Notes: a model not told the origin generated them from the letters alone. Shown: positions 14,731 through 23,161, counted from the first letter of the stretch. The stretch: 27,079 nucleotides of DNA from Candidatus Mancarchaeum sp. (GCA_027364995.1 DAHXOG010000001.1:1-27079), one strand, 5' to 3'. A program made the numbers and translations.

Positions 14731-14739
14731 TATAAATAG
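14731..14739 (-). promoter_or_regulatory. TATA box of the SRP RNA gene
   Basis: The minus strand reads CTATTTATAA, centred about 24 nt before the predicted 5' end at 14711, the standard archaeal box A spacing. Confidence 0.65.
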
Positions 14740-14787
14740 TTTTGCGGATATAAGAATAGCAGCATTGCAAGAACAAAAAAAGCATAA

Positions 14788-14797
14788 GTTAAATATT
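14788..14797 (+). promoter_or_regulatory. TATA box of the aIF2-beta operon
   Basis: GTTAAATATT centred near 14793 places the transcript start at or next to ATG 14818, implying a leaderless message. Inferred from spacing. Confidence 0.5.
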
Positions 14798-14817
14798 TTG
14801 TTCATTTAATTATATTG

Positions 14818-15246
14818 ATGGTGATTCGGATAGATAATAATAGCTATGAGAAATTATTGGACGAGGCATTCGACAAGCTCCCTAAACTGGAGGCTGAGAA
14901 ATCGGACTTCGTCATACCTAACGTTGACTCGCTCGTGCAGGGCAACAAGACCACTATAAGGAATATTGCTGCGATAGCAGATAAGGCGAGAAGGGACGTC
15001 AGCGATATAGCGAGATACCTTAGCAAGGAGTTCGGAGTGCCTACGAGCACCGAAGAGCAGAGGCTTGTGCTCACAGGAAAGTTCTCCCAGGAGCAGTTGA
15101 GCAAGGAGGTGCGCAAGTATTTCGAGACATACGTCATATGCAGGGAGTGCGGAAAGCCTGATACGCACCTTGAGAACGCCGGAAGGGGCATGCTTACGAT
15201 GGTATGCGAGGCGTGCGGAGCAAGGTACGGCGTGAAGAACTATTGA
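14818..15246 (+). CDS. Translation initiation factor aIF2 subunit beta
   Basis: 142 aa, normal archaeal size. It has an N-terminal region, the central alpha-beta domain (VQGNKTTIRNIAAIADKARR), and a C-terminal C2-C2 zinc domain with VICRECGKPDTHL and MVCEACGARYGV. It forms the ternary complex with aIF2-alpha, aIF2-gamma, GTP and initiator tRNA. TTG 14815 precedes the ATG; I use ATG 14818. It heads a plus-strand run with aIF1A, Orc1/Cdc6 and the RNase P proteins, and the next gene starts 7 bp after its stop. Confidence 0.95.
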   Translation: MVIRIDNNSYEKLLDEAFDKLPKLEAEKSDFVIPNVDSLVQGNKTTIRNIAAIADKARRDVSDIARYLSKEFGVPTSTEEQRLVLTGKFSQEQLSKEVRKYFETYVICRECGKPDTHLENAGRGMLTMVCEACGARYGVKNY

Positions 15247-15253
15247 TGATTTT

Positions 15254-15574
15254 ATGGGAAAAAACGAAGGAAGGACGCACGACAGCAGGAGGGGTGCGCC
15301 TGTATCCTACCAGACCAAGATGCCGCAGAACGGCGAGGTTGTCGGAAGGGTGCAGAAGCTTGTAGGAGCAACGCGCTTCCTGGTTGACTGCAGCGACGGG
15401 AACCAAAGGCTGTGCATAATACCCGGAAGGCTAAGGAGAAGATTCTGGATAAGGGAGAATGACGTGGTATTGGTAAGGCCTTGGACAGTTCAGGCGAACG
15501 AGCGCGGCGACATAGTTTGGCGCTATAGCATAATGGATATAAACAAGCTTAAGAACATGAACATGATAAGTTAA
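15254..15574 (+). CDS. Translation initiation factor aIF1A
   Basis: 106 aa with the S1-like OB fold: GEVVGRVQKLVGATRFLVDC then DGNQRLCIIPGRLRRRFWI and NDVVLVRPW. It promotes scanning-like or SD-directed start selection on the 30S subunit. TGATTTT precedes the ATG and the gene lies 7 bp after aIF2-beta, so it is surely co-transcribed. The basic N-terminal tail (GKNEGRTHDSRRG) is typical. Confidence 0.95.
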   Translation: MGKNEGRTHDSRRGAPVSYQTKMPQNGEVVGRVQKLVGATRFLVDCSDGNQRLCIIPGRLRRRFWIRENDVVLVRPWTVQANERGDIVWRYSIMDINKLKNMNMIS

Positions 15575-15593
15575 TAGTTAGGCTTATAATATG

Positions 15594-15605
15594 GCGCGAA
15601 AGCGC
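15594..15605 (+). promoter_or_regulatory. GNRA-tetraloop hairpin in the orc1/cdc6 leader
   Basis: GCGC-GAAA-GCGC forms a small stable hairpin directly before the GGGGGT ribosome-binding site (15607-15612) and ATG 15616. A TTATAATA box lies at about 15584-15591. It could tune translation; this is inference from sequence alone. Confidence 0.35.
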
Positions 15606-15615
15606 AGGGGGTAAT

Positions 15616-16851
15616 ATGACGACATTGAAGGACATCATAGGCGAATCTAAAATATTTGCCCAACGTGAGGTGCTGTCGCCGCATTATACCCCAGAAAAGC
15701 TTGTTTTTAGGGAGAAGGAGATCAATAAGATAGAGAATGCCATAAAGCCCGCATTGGAAGGCGAGAAGGGCAGGAACCTTTTCATATACGGAAGGGCAGG
15801 AACCGGAAAGACATCCTGCGCACGCTATGTTATAAACGAGATAAAGGAGATCCCAAACACAAAAGCGCGCGCAAGCTACATAAACTGCAGGATGTACAAC
15901 ACGAGGTTCAGGGTATTCAACAAGATAATAGCTGACCACATGCCCAACTACGCAAGGAGGGGCTATGGAACCGTCGACCTTTACGAAAAGCTTACGGGAT
16001 GGATAGAGGAGGACAACAAGATACTCGTACTGGTGCTTGACGAGATAGACATGGTAAAGGATTTGGACGATCTCGTTTACATAATGACAAGGATCAATGG
16101 CGAGATAAAGACTGGAGGAGTAGCCCTTATCGGCATATCAAACAAGGTATCCTTCAAGGAAGAGCTTGATCCTAGGAGCTTGTCCGCATTGAACGAGAAC
16201 GAGCTTGTATTCAAGCCTTATTATTCCGATGAGATATACGAGATAATAAAGGAAAGGGCGACAAGGGGTTTCAAGAATGGCGCCATAACGGATGACATAC
16301 TGCATTTCATTGCTGCTGCTGCGGCAAAGGAGGGAGGCGATGCAAGGCTGTCGCTGAAGATACTCACGAAATCCGGCGAGCTTGCCGAGGACAGGAGCAA
16401 GGGCGAAATAACAATGCAGGAGGCCGAGGAATCCGTGAAGATTGCCGAGAGCGAGATAGTGTATGAACTCATATCGTCGCTGCCGGAACACCAGAAACTG
16501 GTTTTGTATTCGATCGTGTTATTGGCCCAAAGCGGAGGGTCTTACAAAAAGCTCACCGATGGGAGGGATACGTACCTTTTCAGCGGCGAGATCTACAACA
16601 GGTATAAGTCCATAGCGGAGGGCTTGAGGCGCGTGCCCAAGAGCGAAAGGTGGTACAGGAATTACATATCCGAGCTCCAGATGCAGGGACTTATAGCGTC
16701 CTTCGATTCCAGCAAGGGAATACGCGGTCATACGAAACTGATAAAGCTTTTGTATCCCACGCAAAAAACAAGGGCGGTATTGGAAAAGAATATCTTCGGC
16801 GTAAGCAACGAAAACGGCGATGGCGTCAAGGATGAGGGAAACAGCGAGTAG
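15616..16851 (+). CDS. Orc1/Cdc6 replication initiator
   Basis: 411 aa AAA+ initiator that binds origins and recruits MCM. Walker A is GRAGTGKT (59-66), Walker B is VLVLDEIDMV, sensor 1 falls in GVALIGISNK and sensor 2 in EGGDARLSLKI. The C-terminal third is the winged-helix DNA-binding domain (EHQKLVLYSIVLLAQSGG onward). An archaeal replication origin is often near orc1/cdc6, but no convincing set of ORB repeats was seen in the 41-bp gap or nearby. The sequence continues smoothly into the RNase P genes (8-bp gap). Confidence 0.95.
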   Translation: MTTLKDIIGESKIFAQREVLSPHYTPEKLVFREKEINKIENAIKPALEGEKGRNLFIYGRAGTGKTSCARYVINEIKEIPNTKARASYINCRMYNTRFRVFNKIIADHMPNYARRGYGTVDLYEKLTGWIEEDNKILVLVLDEIDMVKDLDDLVYIMTRINGEIKTGGVALIGISNKVSFKEELDPRSLSALNENELVFKPYYSDEIYEIIKERATRGFKNGAITDDILHFIAAAAAKEGGDARLSLKILTKSGELAEDRSKGEITMQEAEESVKIAESEIVYELISSLPEHQKLVLYSIVLLAQSGGSYKKLTDGRDTYLFSGEIYNRYKSIAEGLRRVPKSERWYRNYISELQMQGLIASFDSSKGIRGHTKLIKLLYPTQKTRAVLEKNIFGVSNENGDGVKDEGNSE

Positions 16852-16859
16852 GTGTTGCA

Positions 16860-17390
16860 TTGGATCTATACGATGCAGTTAGGAATTCCGAAATCCTTGA
16901 TGATGGCATTGCAGAAAAGCTTGGCTTCAAGAGCATATTGGTTGAAAATTCGGATTTCTCATTTTCCAAGAATCCGGGAAACGCGAATGGCAACATAGTC
17001 GCTTTTTCAGATAAGGCAGAAAATCTCGGACCATACCTCAAGAACGGATGCGCAGCCATAGTGCCACAAAGCGCTGACGCCCTTGGCGCAATGAAAAAAT
17101 ATTTTAAGGACATGAAGGATTACGATACTGCCATAGTTATTGATGTTTCTGCCATAGAGAAGGCTTATGGCACGTACAGGGCATTGCTCATGGGCAAGGC
17201 ATACGAATGCGTGGGAGCAGCTAAGCGCTATGGAATAGGAGTAGGCATTGCCACGCTAGCCTCAAACGCCGATGAGATGCTTTCTTCAATACAGCTCATC
17301 GCTATGGGCGGACTGCTTGGCCTCGACGAGAAGGAATCCAAAAGCGCAATAGCGCTTAACCGCAATATATTTTCAAGGGCAAGGAAATGA
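16860..17390 (+). CDS. rnp3: RNase P protein subunit Rpp30 (Rnp3)
   Basis: 176 aa with a TIM-barrel-like p30 pattern: N-terminal DLYDAV, central YDTAIVIDVSAIEK, late GIGVGIATLASNADEM, and LGLDEKESKSAIALNRNIF, the usual p30 C-terminal G-L-x-x-x-x-A-x-x-x-x-N. It is part of the tRNA 5'-maturation ribonucleoprotein and pairs with Pop5. The start is TTG, supported by TAGGTG 6 nt upstream. It overlaps pop5 by 4 nt (ATGA). The family call is helped by that neighbour. Confidence 0.88.
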   Translation: MDLYDAVRNSEILDDGIAEKLGFKSILVENSDFSFSKNPGNANGNIVAFSDKAENLGPYLKNGCAAIVPQSADALGAMKKYFKDMKDYDTAIVIDVSAIEKAYGTYRALLMGKAYECVGAAKRYGIGVGIATLASNADEMLSSIQLIAMGGLLGLDEKESKSAIALNRNIFSRARK

Positions 17391-17701
17391 TACGCGACAA
17401 GAAACGCTACATACTTATCGAGGCTTCCCGTGACCTCAACCTAAGAAAGGAAGAGCTTGACAAGTTGTTCAAGCAGTCGATAATGAATGTTGTCGGGCAG
17501 CTCCATTATTATGATGTATCGCCAAAGGTGGTGAGCGTGATTGGCGAAAGGCGCTTCGTATTGCGGTGCAAGCTAAAGGGCTATGAAAATGCCATAATAG
17601 CAATATCGCTCATAAAGAAATTGGGCAGCGGCAACACGGGCTTTTACACGTTGAAAAGCTCCGGAACAATAAAGACGATAATGGATAGCGTGAAGCAGTA
17701 G
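17387..17701 (+). CDS. rnp2: RNase P protein subunit Pop5 (Rnp2)
   Basis: 104 aa. It opens with KKRYILIEAS, has RFVLRCKLKGYENAIIAISLIKKLG, and ends in TLKSSGTIKTIMD, the Pop5/Rpp14 pattern (RRM-like fold). With Rpp30 it supports the catalytic domain of RNase P RNA. The ATG overlaps the Rpp30 stop. It is the last gene of the run and converges on the rhodanese gene. Confidence 0.92.
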   Translation: MIRDKKRYILIEASRDLNLRKEELDKLFKQSIMNVVGQLHYYDVSPKVVSVIGERRFVLRCKLKGYENAIIAISLIKKLGSGNTGFYTLKSSGTIKTIMDSVKQ

Positions 17702-17742
17702 GCATTAAACGCGTAGAATGCCAACCATGCACACCAAACAGT

Positions 17743-18066
17743 TCAGAATATCTCCCCTACTAGTGCGGTTATGCCTCCCCTTAGGTTGAATGTCTCTATG
17801 CCATGGTTTTCCTTAAGCATTCCTGAAACGAATGCGGAGGTATTGCCGTGGTAGCACATGAATACGTGGCCCTCGTATTTCAAAAGCTCCTCCTTGGGCG
17901 CTTTAAGCAACGCCATAGGATTCGCTGCGGCTATGTATTTGTCCTCAATCTCCAATAGATCTTTTATGTAGTCCAAAGGCTCAGAGCCTAGCCACACTAT
18001 TTTAGTGCCTTTTTCCTTCACGGTTTCCAGCGCTGAAACGAAATCGATGTTCTCCATATTATCCAT
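17743..18066 (-). CDS. Rhodanese-like domain protein
   Basis: 107 aa. The C-terminal half has MCYHGNTSAFVSGML, in which C-x-x-G-x-x-S matches the rhodanese active-site loop with its persulfide-carrying Cys, followed by LRGGITALVGE like the family's G-G-x-x-x-W end. It probably transfers or binds sulfur; the acceptor is unknown. The usual Asp-x-Arg N-terminal motif is not clear, so it is a divergent member. The start could be codon 1 or codon 4 (ATG 18057). An AT-rich palindrome centred at 18086 probably serves as the TATA box, giving a nearly leaderless message. Confidence 0.7.
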   Translation of the reverse strand: MDNMENIDFVSALETVKEKGTKIVWLGSEPLDYIKDLLEIEDKYIAAANPMALLKAPKEELLKYEGHVFMCYHGNTSAFVSGMLKENHGIETFNLRGGITALVGEIF

Positions 18067-18076
18067 AATTTTATGG

Positions 18077-18095
18077 AAATTTATAATATAAATTT
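18077..18095. promoter_or_regulatory. AT-only 19-bp palindrome upstream of the rhodanese gene
   Basis: AAATTTATA, one central base and TATAAATTT are exact reverse complements. It lies 11 bp before the minus-strand ATG at 18066, consistent with a TATA box near the start. A regulator site cannot be told from simple AT richness. Confidence 0.4.
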
Positions 18096-18261
18096 GTGCG
18101 TTCCGAAATTATGGTATTCAGATAAAAAATTAGTATTTGGTAATTTAAAAGAAGAATCTGTGGTAAAAGAACAGCGTTAGAGTATCGCTTTGCCTTACAT
18201 TAATGCATAATAAATGGATAAGGCTTAATACATTTTTGCCATTTAAATAGGAGAGATGGCA

Positions 18262-18720
18262 ATGGAAAGCAATGAGTGCATATTCTGCAAGATAGTAAAA
18301 GGGGAGATGCCGGCCCATATTATATACAGCGACAAGAACCATATGGCATTTCTTGACATATTCCCAAACATAACAGGGCAGAGCCTGGTTATAACAAAGA
18401 AGCATGTTGAAAGCTATGCGTTCGGAATGGGCGACAATGACCTGGCAGGGCTTATTAGGGCTTCGAAAAAGACGGCAAAAATACTGGAAAAAGGGCTTGG
18501 CGTCACAAGGGTGCATCTTGCCATAGAGGGCACCGGAGTAAACCATGTACATGTGAAGCTGTACCCTGCCATAGGGCTGAAAAGCCTTAAGTTCAAGGAA
18601 TTCAAAGTGAAGAGGAACGTATATTTCAAGCGTTATCCAGGATACCTTACAACGATGATGGGGCCAAAGGCCAGCGATGCATCGTTAAAAAGGCTGCAGA
18701 AGAGGATAGCAAAAAAGTGA
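18262..18720 (+). CDS. HIT-family nucleotide hydrolase/transferase
   Basis: 152 aa from ATG 18262, where AGGAGAG has good spacing; ATG 18256 directly abuts that site. CIFCKIVKGEMPAHI is the HIT N-terminus with a zinc-type Cys pair. FLDIFPNITGQSLVITKKH and the active-site run NHVHVKLYP follow. The middle His is the catalytic one; the third His of H-x-H-x-H is Lys here. Members cleave dinucleoside polyphosphates or nucleoside phosphoramidates. A Lys-rich C-terminal extension of about 45 residues follows the core. Confidence 0.92.
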   Translation: MESNECIFCKIVKGEMPAHIIYSDKNHMAFLDIFPNITGQSLVITKKHVESYAFGMGDNDLAGLIRASKKTAKILEKGLGVTRVHLAIEGTGVNHVHVKLYPAIGLKSLKFKEFKVKRNVYFKRYPGYLTTMMGPKASDASLKRLQKRIAKK

Positions 18721-18877
18721 TTCGGCAAACATATATAATATAGGCAAATACGGCCTTGCTAAACGCATATATATTATAATGCAGGATATAAATGGTTTAA
18801 AACATGCATGCTTGGCATGTTCAGCTTGGTATTTTTACTGTATGCATGCATTAAAGCCCTATAATAGGTAGATCATA

Positions 18878-19375
18878 TTGGATAATTTGAAAAACGGAAT
18901 TAACGAGAAGGTAAGAGTTTCGATCAACGGCAGGGATTACGAAACGCTAATGCGCAGGGATAGTGCCGAGATTTATGGCTTAAAAAGCGGGCACTTGGAA
19001 AGGCTTGAGCCAATAATAAGGGAATCATTCGATGCGCTTTTACAGGATTATGCATACGCACTCAAAAGGATAAATGTCCCTGATTCCCTGTCAAAAAGGT
19101 TCGTTGGGAACCAGAAAGCTCTTTATGAAGAATGGATCAGGCCAATGTTCAGCAATAACATGTCGATGATTTGCGAGACCGCTTATCGCGATGGCATAGA
19201 TTCCGGAAATATTGAAAGTAGCTTTGATAAGCTTGCAGGCGAAATATCCCAAAGAATAAACCATGCTTCGGAAAATATAAGGGACGCGGAGACATTTGAC
19301 GGAGTGTTAAACTGCGCCTATTCGAACCTAAGGAAGGCATTGGATGATGTTTTCCTGCAATATTCAAAAAGGTAG
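18878..19375 (+). CDS. Helical protein of unknown function
   Basis: 165 aa, mostly alpha-helical by composition, soluble, without TM or Cys-rich motifs. It starts with TTG preceded by AGGTAGATC; a second TTG lies 3 codons on. No family is recognised. The 157-bp upstream gap is AT-rich with TATATATTATAATG near 18767-18780, a TATA candidate, and a 7-bp inverted repeat AACATGC/GCATGTT at about 18803-18823. A hairpin follows the gene. Confidence 0.65.
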   Translation: MDNLKNGINEKVRVSINGRDYETLMRRDSAEIYGLKSGHLERLEPIIRESFDALLQDYAYALKRINVPDSLSKRFVGNQKALYEEWIRPMFSNNMSMICETAYRDGIDSGNIESSFDKLAGEISQRINHASENIRDAETFDGVLNCAYSNLRKALDDVFLQYSKR

Positions 19376-19419
19376 TGCGAAAGCATCAAATGCCAATAAA
19401 GCGTTAGTAATTTATAGGT

Positions 19420-19441
19420 AAATAACAAAAGAGTGTTATTT
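19420..19441. terminator. 8-bp hairpin between the 165-aa gene and psmA
   Basis: AAATAACA, a 6-base loop and TGTTATTT form a perfect 8-bp stem 45 bp after the stop. It may end the upstream transcript or mark a regulator site ahead of the proteasome/exosome operon; undecided. Confidence 0.3.
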
Positions 19442-19489
19442 CAGGGCATTAAAGAGCAGATATTGCCAAAAGATAAAAATTTTTTATGG

Positions 19490-19499
19490 CATATTTAAA
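19490..19499 (+). promoter_or_regulatory. TATA box of the proteasome/exosome operon
   Basis: CATATTTAAA predicts a start near 19521. GGTGA at 19535-19539 then lies 4 nt before ATG 19544, a strong ribosome-binding site. Confidence 0.55.
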
Positions 19500-19543
19500 A
19501 ATTCTTAGCATTAAATTATACTGGAACGATAATTGGTGAATAT

Positions 19544-20239
19544 ATGTACCCGAATATACAGGCTTATGACAGAGGAGTGATGTTTAGCCCTGACGGAAGG
19601 CTTTTTCAGGTGGAATACGCAAAGGAAGCCGTGAGAAAAGGCGCCACTTCTGTAGGCATAGTAACGCAGGAGGGAGTCGCATTGATAGCGCACAAGAACA
19701 TTGTTGAGCCATTGATAATACCGAGCACTGTGCAGAAGATATTCAGGATAGACTCATTCATAGGCACGACTTACAGCGGATTGGTATCTGACGGGCTTCA
19801 TGTGGTTGGCATGATGAGGTCAAAGAGCCAAACGCACAGGATGGTTTACGACGAAACGGAATCCATAGAGACCGTAGCGAGAGAGATAGGCGAGGAGATG
19901 CAGATGGCAACGCAGTATGGCGGCTTGAGGCCTTATGCGATATCATTGCTTATCGGCGGATACGATACCGATTATAGGCTTTTTGAGGTGGAGCCGGGAG
20001 CCTCGTTCTCCGGATACAAAGCCGACGCCATAGGAATAGGCAAGAAGGTCGCGGAGGATATACTAATCAAGGAGTATAAGGACGGCATGAAGCTTGAGGA
20101 TGCGATAAACCTAGGGGTAGGAATACTCAAAAAGATAAATGAGAAGAAGCTGATTCCCGAAAATATAGACATATCAACAATAACAAAGAGCAAGGGCTAC
20201 AAGCAGTTCGGCATAAAGGAGATAAACGCATACCTCTGA
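19544..20239 (+). CDS. psmA: 20S proteasome subunit alpha
   Basis: 231 aa. It has the alpha-subunit N-terminal signature YDRGVMFSPDGRLFQVEYA followed by KEAVRKGATSVGI, then SGLVSDGLHV and RPYAISLLIGGYD. It forms the outer heptameric rings that gate entry to the protease. It heads the superoperon with SBDS and the exosome, a gene order known widely in archaea. The beta subunit is not in the window. Confidence 0.97.
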   Translation: MYPNIQAYDRGVMFSPDGRLFQVEYAKEAVRKGATSVGIVTQEGVALIAHKNIVEPLIIPSTVQKIFRIDSFIGTTYSGLVSDGLHVVGMMRSKSQTHRMVYDETESIETVAREIGEEMQMATQYGGLRPYAISLLIGGYDTDYRLFEVEPGASFSGYKADAIGIGKKVAEDILIKEYKDGMKLEDAINLGVGILKKINEKKLIPENIDISTITKSKGYKQFGIKEINAYL

Positions 20240-20251
20240 GCAGTGGTTGAC

Positions 20252-20935
20252 ATGGGCAAGACCGTAACCGCGAAATATTCGAATGGGAAGGACAGCTTCG
20301 AAATATTAGTGGACGCGGACATGGCCTACGAATACGTTACTGGCAAGCGAGCGGATGCATTATCCGTGCTTGAGGCCGAGCAGGTATTCAAGGATGCCAG
20401 GAAGGGCGAAAGGCAGTCCGATGAAAAGATAAAGAAGGCGTTCGGAACTGTTGATTTGGCCTCAGTGGTAGAGCAGATACTTAAAAAAGGCGATTTACCC
20501 ATAACGACCGAGCAAAGGGCAAAGATGCTTGAGGAGAAGAGGAAGCAGGTAATAGAGATAATAGCCAGAAACTCCATAGACCCAAGGACAAAGGCTCCTG
20601 CAACGGCATTGAGGGTTGAAAACGCAATGAAGGAGGCAAAGGTCTCCATAGACCCGTTCAAGAATGCCAATGAACAAGTGGAGGATGTGGTCAAAAAGAT
20701 AAGCCCAATACTCCCAATAAAGTTCACAAACATAAAGATAGAGGTAGTAATACCTGCTGATTCCGCGAACAGGTGCTATAGCATACTGAAGCAGTACGGG
20801 CTGAAGTCCGAGGATTGGACCAGCAACGGATCGCTGAGGGCAACTGTCGAGTTTCCGGCTGGCATGCAGAACGAATTCTACGACAAGCTCAACAAGGCAA
20901 CGCAGGGAAGGGTAGAGACAAAGATACTTGAATGA
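20252..20935 (+). CDS. Ribosome maturation protein SBDS homolog
   Basis: 227 aa. The N-terminal FYSH domain has SFEILVDADMAYEYVTGKR and LSVLEAEQVFKDARKGE, followed by the middle helical domain with EQRAKMLEEKRKQVIEIIARN and DPRTKAPATALRVENAM, and a ferredoxin-like C-terminal domain. It releases the anti-association factor aIF6 from the large subunit with EF-2-type GTPase help. GTG 20243 is open in frame, but ATG 20252 has GGTTGA close upstream. It lies 12 bp after psmA. Confidence 0.95.
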   Translation: MGKTVTAKYSNGKDSFEILVDADMAYEYVTGKRADALSVLEAEQVFKDARKGERQSDEKIKKAFGTVDLASVVEQILKKGDLPITTEQRAKMLEEKRKQVIEIIARNSIDPRTKAPATALRVENAMKEAKVSIDPFKNANEQVEDVVKKISPILPIKFTNIKIEVVIPADSANRCYSILKQYGLKSEDWTSNGSLRATVEFPAGMQNEFYDKLNKATQGRVETKILE

Positions 20936-20939
20936 TTTT

Positions 20940-21566
20940 ATGAGAAAGCTGATTACGCCTGGAGAGGAACTGCCAAAGGAGGTTAAAAGGAATGAGTATG
21001 TAGTCGTAAGCGCAGGAAAGGCATACTCCAACATATTGGGATTCTACGACGATGAAAGGAATGTCGTTGTGCCGTTGGAAGGCATGTGGAAGCCAAGGAT
21101 CGGAGACAGCGTGATAGGCACTGTCGAAAGGCCAAACAAGCCTGGCATATACAATGTGGTATTGAGCGACTGCGTTAAGGGGCTGATAATAACAAGCAAG
21201 TTCCACGAGGGAGATGAATTTGAGGCTAACGACATAGTAGAAGCGGTAGTGTCGGACGTTGAAAGGAAGACCACTGCGATATTGGAAAATCCAAGGAAGC
21301 TTGCATTGGGCAGCACTATTTATGTAAAGCCAGTGAGGATACCGCGCGTCATAGGGAGGAGCGAGACGATGCTCAACCAGATCTCGACGCTTACAGGAAC
21401 GCATATCGTAGTCGGCAGGAACGGCCTGGTGTGGCTCAACGGGGGCAACAAGGAGCTTGCCATAAAGGCGATAAGGATAGTGGAGGCGGAGGCGCATAAC
21501 AGCGGATTGACGGAAAGGATAAAGCGCATGCTTGAGGCTGAGGCACAGGCGAAGGCGCACAGCTAA
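20940..21566 (+). CDS. Exosome RNA-binding cap subunit Rrp4
   Basis: 208 aa. It has an N-terminal domain, then an S1 domain (PRIGDSVIGTVERPNKPGIY) and a C-terminal KH domain (GSTIYVKPVRIPRVIGRSET ... GTHIVVGRNGLVWLNG). It forms the RNA-entry cap on the Rrp41/Rrp42 ring. The frame is open from TTG 20928, but ATG 20940, 4 nt after the SBDS stop (TGATTTTATG), is the natural start. Confidence 0.95.
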   Translation: MRKLITPGEELPKEVKRNEYVVVSAGKAYSNILGFYDDERNVVVPLEGMWKPRIGDSVIGTVERPNKPGIYNVVLSDCVKGLIITSKFHEGDEFEANDIVEAVVSDVERKTTAILENPRKLALGSTIYVKPVRIPRVIGRSETMLNQISTLTGTHIVVGRNGLVWLNGGNKELAIKAIRIVEAEAHNSGLTERIKRMLEAEAQAKAHS

Positions 21567-21641
21567 AAAGTTTATTATATTATTGCGTCAAATAGATAAT
21601 GCGGATTTTCGCAGATTTATAATTAATAGAAGTGTGATTTT

Positions 21642-22367
21642 ATGGCTTCTTCGTTAAACAAACCAGAGCTTATAGTAAACGGAAAAAGGCGCGACGGAAG
21701 GGATTTTGGAGATCTAAGGCCGTTGCACATAGAGGCAGATGTGCTTAAGAATGCCCAGGGCTCAGCATACTTGGAGTGGGGCAATAATAGAGTATTGGCT
21801 GCTGTTTACGGGCCTAGGGAGGCCATGCCAAGGCACAGCGCAGACCCTACCAAGGCTGTTGTCAAATGCAGGTATTCTATGGCTCCGTTCTCAGGGCTTG
21901 ACGGGCACGGAAGGGCAGGGCCAAACAGGAGGGCCACAGAGATATCTAAGGTAACCAAGGAGGTATTCGAGAACGTTATATTCCTGAACGACTTCCCTGG
22001 AAGCGAGATAAACATATTCATAGAGATACTGCAGAGCGACGGAGGAACGCGCGCCGCAGGAATAACGGCAGCGTCTGTTGCGCTTGCCAACGCAGGGATA
22101 AAGATGAAGGACCTTGTATACGCCGTAAGCATGGGACGCATAGACGAGCATGTCGTGCTTGACGTGGACATGATAGAGGACAACTATTCGGATGCCGACG
22201 TTCCGATGGCAATAGCCCCAAAGAGCGGAGAGATATTACTGCTGCAGATGGACGGAGGGCTTACGAAGGAGCAGCTAAGCCATGGAATGAAGATGGTCAT
22301 TGATGCCGGAAAGATTATATCTAAGGTACAGAGGGACGCCTTGAAGGCGCTGTACAAGAGCGAGTGA
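21642..22367 (+). CDS. Exosome catalytic subunit Rrp41
   Basis: 241 aa, RNase PH fold. The phosphate/RNA-binding arginines lie in GRAGPNRRATEISK, and the catalytic acidic cluster is DVDMIEDNYSDADVP. QSDGGTRAAGITAASVALA is a family hallmark. It degrades or tails RNA 3' ends with phosphate. The gene is preceded by a 75-bp gap with TTTATTATATTA and TTTATAATTAAT, so an internal promoter is possible, and GTGTGATTTTATG at its start. Confidence 0.97.
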   Translation: MASSLNKPELIVNGKRRDGRDFGDLRPLHIEADVLKNAQGSAYLEWGNNRVLAAVYGPREAMPRHSADPTKAVVKCRYSMAPFSGLDGHGRAGPNRRATEISKVTKEVFENVIFLNDFPGSEINIFIEILQSDGGTRAAGITAASVALANAGIKMKDLVYAVSMGRIDEHVVLDVDMIEDNYSDADVPMAIAPKSGEILLLQMDGGLTKEQLSHGMKMVIDAGKIISKVQRDALKALYKSE

Positions 22368-22371
22368 TTGC

Positions 22372-23157
22372 ATGAGTGCTTTGGAATTGATAAGGAGCGA
22401 TTATATAAGGAGCTTGATAGCGAAGGGAGAACGCGAGGACAAAAGGGGCGCGATGGACATCAGGGAAATCTCCATAAAAAAGGGCATGATAAACAATGCG
22501 GAAGGCTCTGCCCAGATAGACCTTGGCAACACGAGGGTGCTGGCAGGCGCAAAGCTTGTAGTTGATGATGTGCATTCCGATACCCCTGACCAGGGCAACA
22601 TAGTCATAAGCGCGGAGCTTCTGCCTTTGGCATCAGCCGAATACGAATCGGGACCTCCCAGCCCCGAGGCGATAGAGCTGGCAAGGGTTGTCGACAGAGG
22701 AATACGCGCAGGCAACTGCATAAAGCTGGAAGACTTATTCATAGAGGAAGGCAAGGCATGGACAGTATACGTAGATGTTTACGTACTGAATTACGACGGA
22801 AACCTTTTCGACGCAAGCACTATGGCAGTGATGGCTGCAATAATGGACGCGCGCATACCTGCATATAAGGACGGCGCAGTGGATTACAATGACAGGAGCA
22901 AAAGGCTCGAGGTAGCCAACAAGGTGGCCTCATCAACGTTTGCGAAGATTGCAGGCAAAATAGTGGTAGACCCTAATGGCGCGGAGGAATCGGCAATGAA
23001 CGCAAGGCTGACTATAGCGACTGATGGCAATGTCATAAGGGCAATGCAGAAAGGGCTTTCAGGCAGCTTTACGGCGAAAGAGGTGGAAGAGCTTGCCGGA
23101 ATTGCGCTAAAGATGCACAGTGAATATGTTAAAAAGATTGATCAAGCAATGAGATGA
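22372..23157 (+). CDS. Exosome non-catalytic subunit Rrp42
   Basis: 261 aa, RNase PH fold partner of Rrp41. EGSAQIDLGNTRVLAGAKL and SPEAIELARVVDRGIR, with the acidic cluster replaced as in this subunit, identify it. KAWTVYVDVYVLNYDGN is the usual Rrp42 segment. It starts 4 nt after the Rrp41 stop (TGATTGCATG). Confidence 0.96.
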   Translation: MSALELIRSDYIRSLIAKGEREDKRGAMDIREISIKKGMINNAEGSAQIDLGNTRVLAGAKLVVDDVHSDTPDQGNIVISAELLPLASAEYESGPPSPEAIELARVVDRGIRAGNCIKLEDLFIEEGKAWTVYVDVYVLNYDGNLFDASTMAVMAAIMDARIPAYKDGAVDYNDRSKRLEVANKVASSTFAKIAGKIVVDPNGAEESAMNARLTIATDGNVIRAMQKGLSGSFTAKEVEELAGIALKMHSEYVKKIDQAMR

Positions 23158-23161
23158 TTTT

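Noticed and set aside
15575..15615. Replication origin beside orc1/cdc6
   Set aside because: Only one faint box-like sequence and no repeated ORB set or AT-rich unwinding element was seen, so no origin is annotated.
20889..21560. 223-codon minus-strand ORF opposite rrp4
   Set aside because: Fully antisense to Rrp4, with no family features; arises from codon bias on the other strand.
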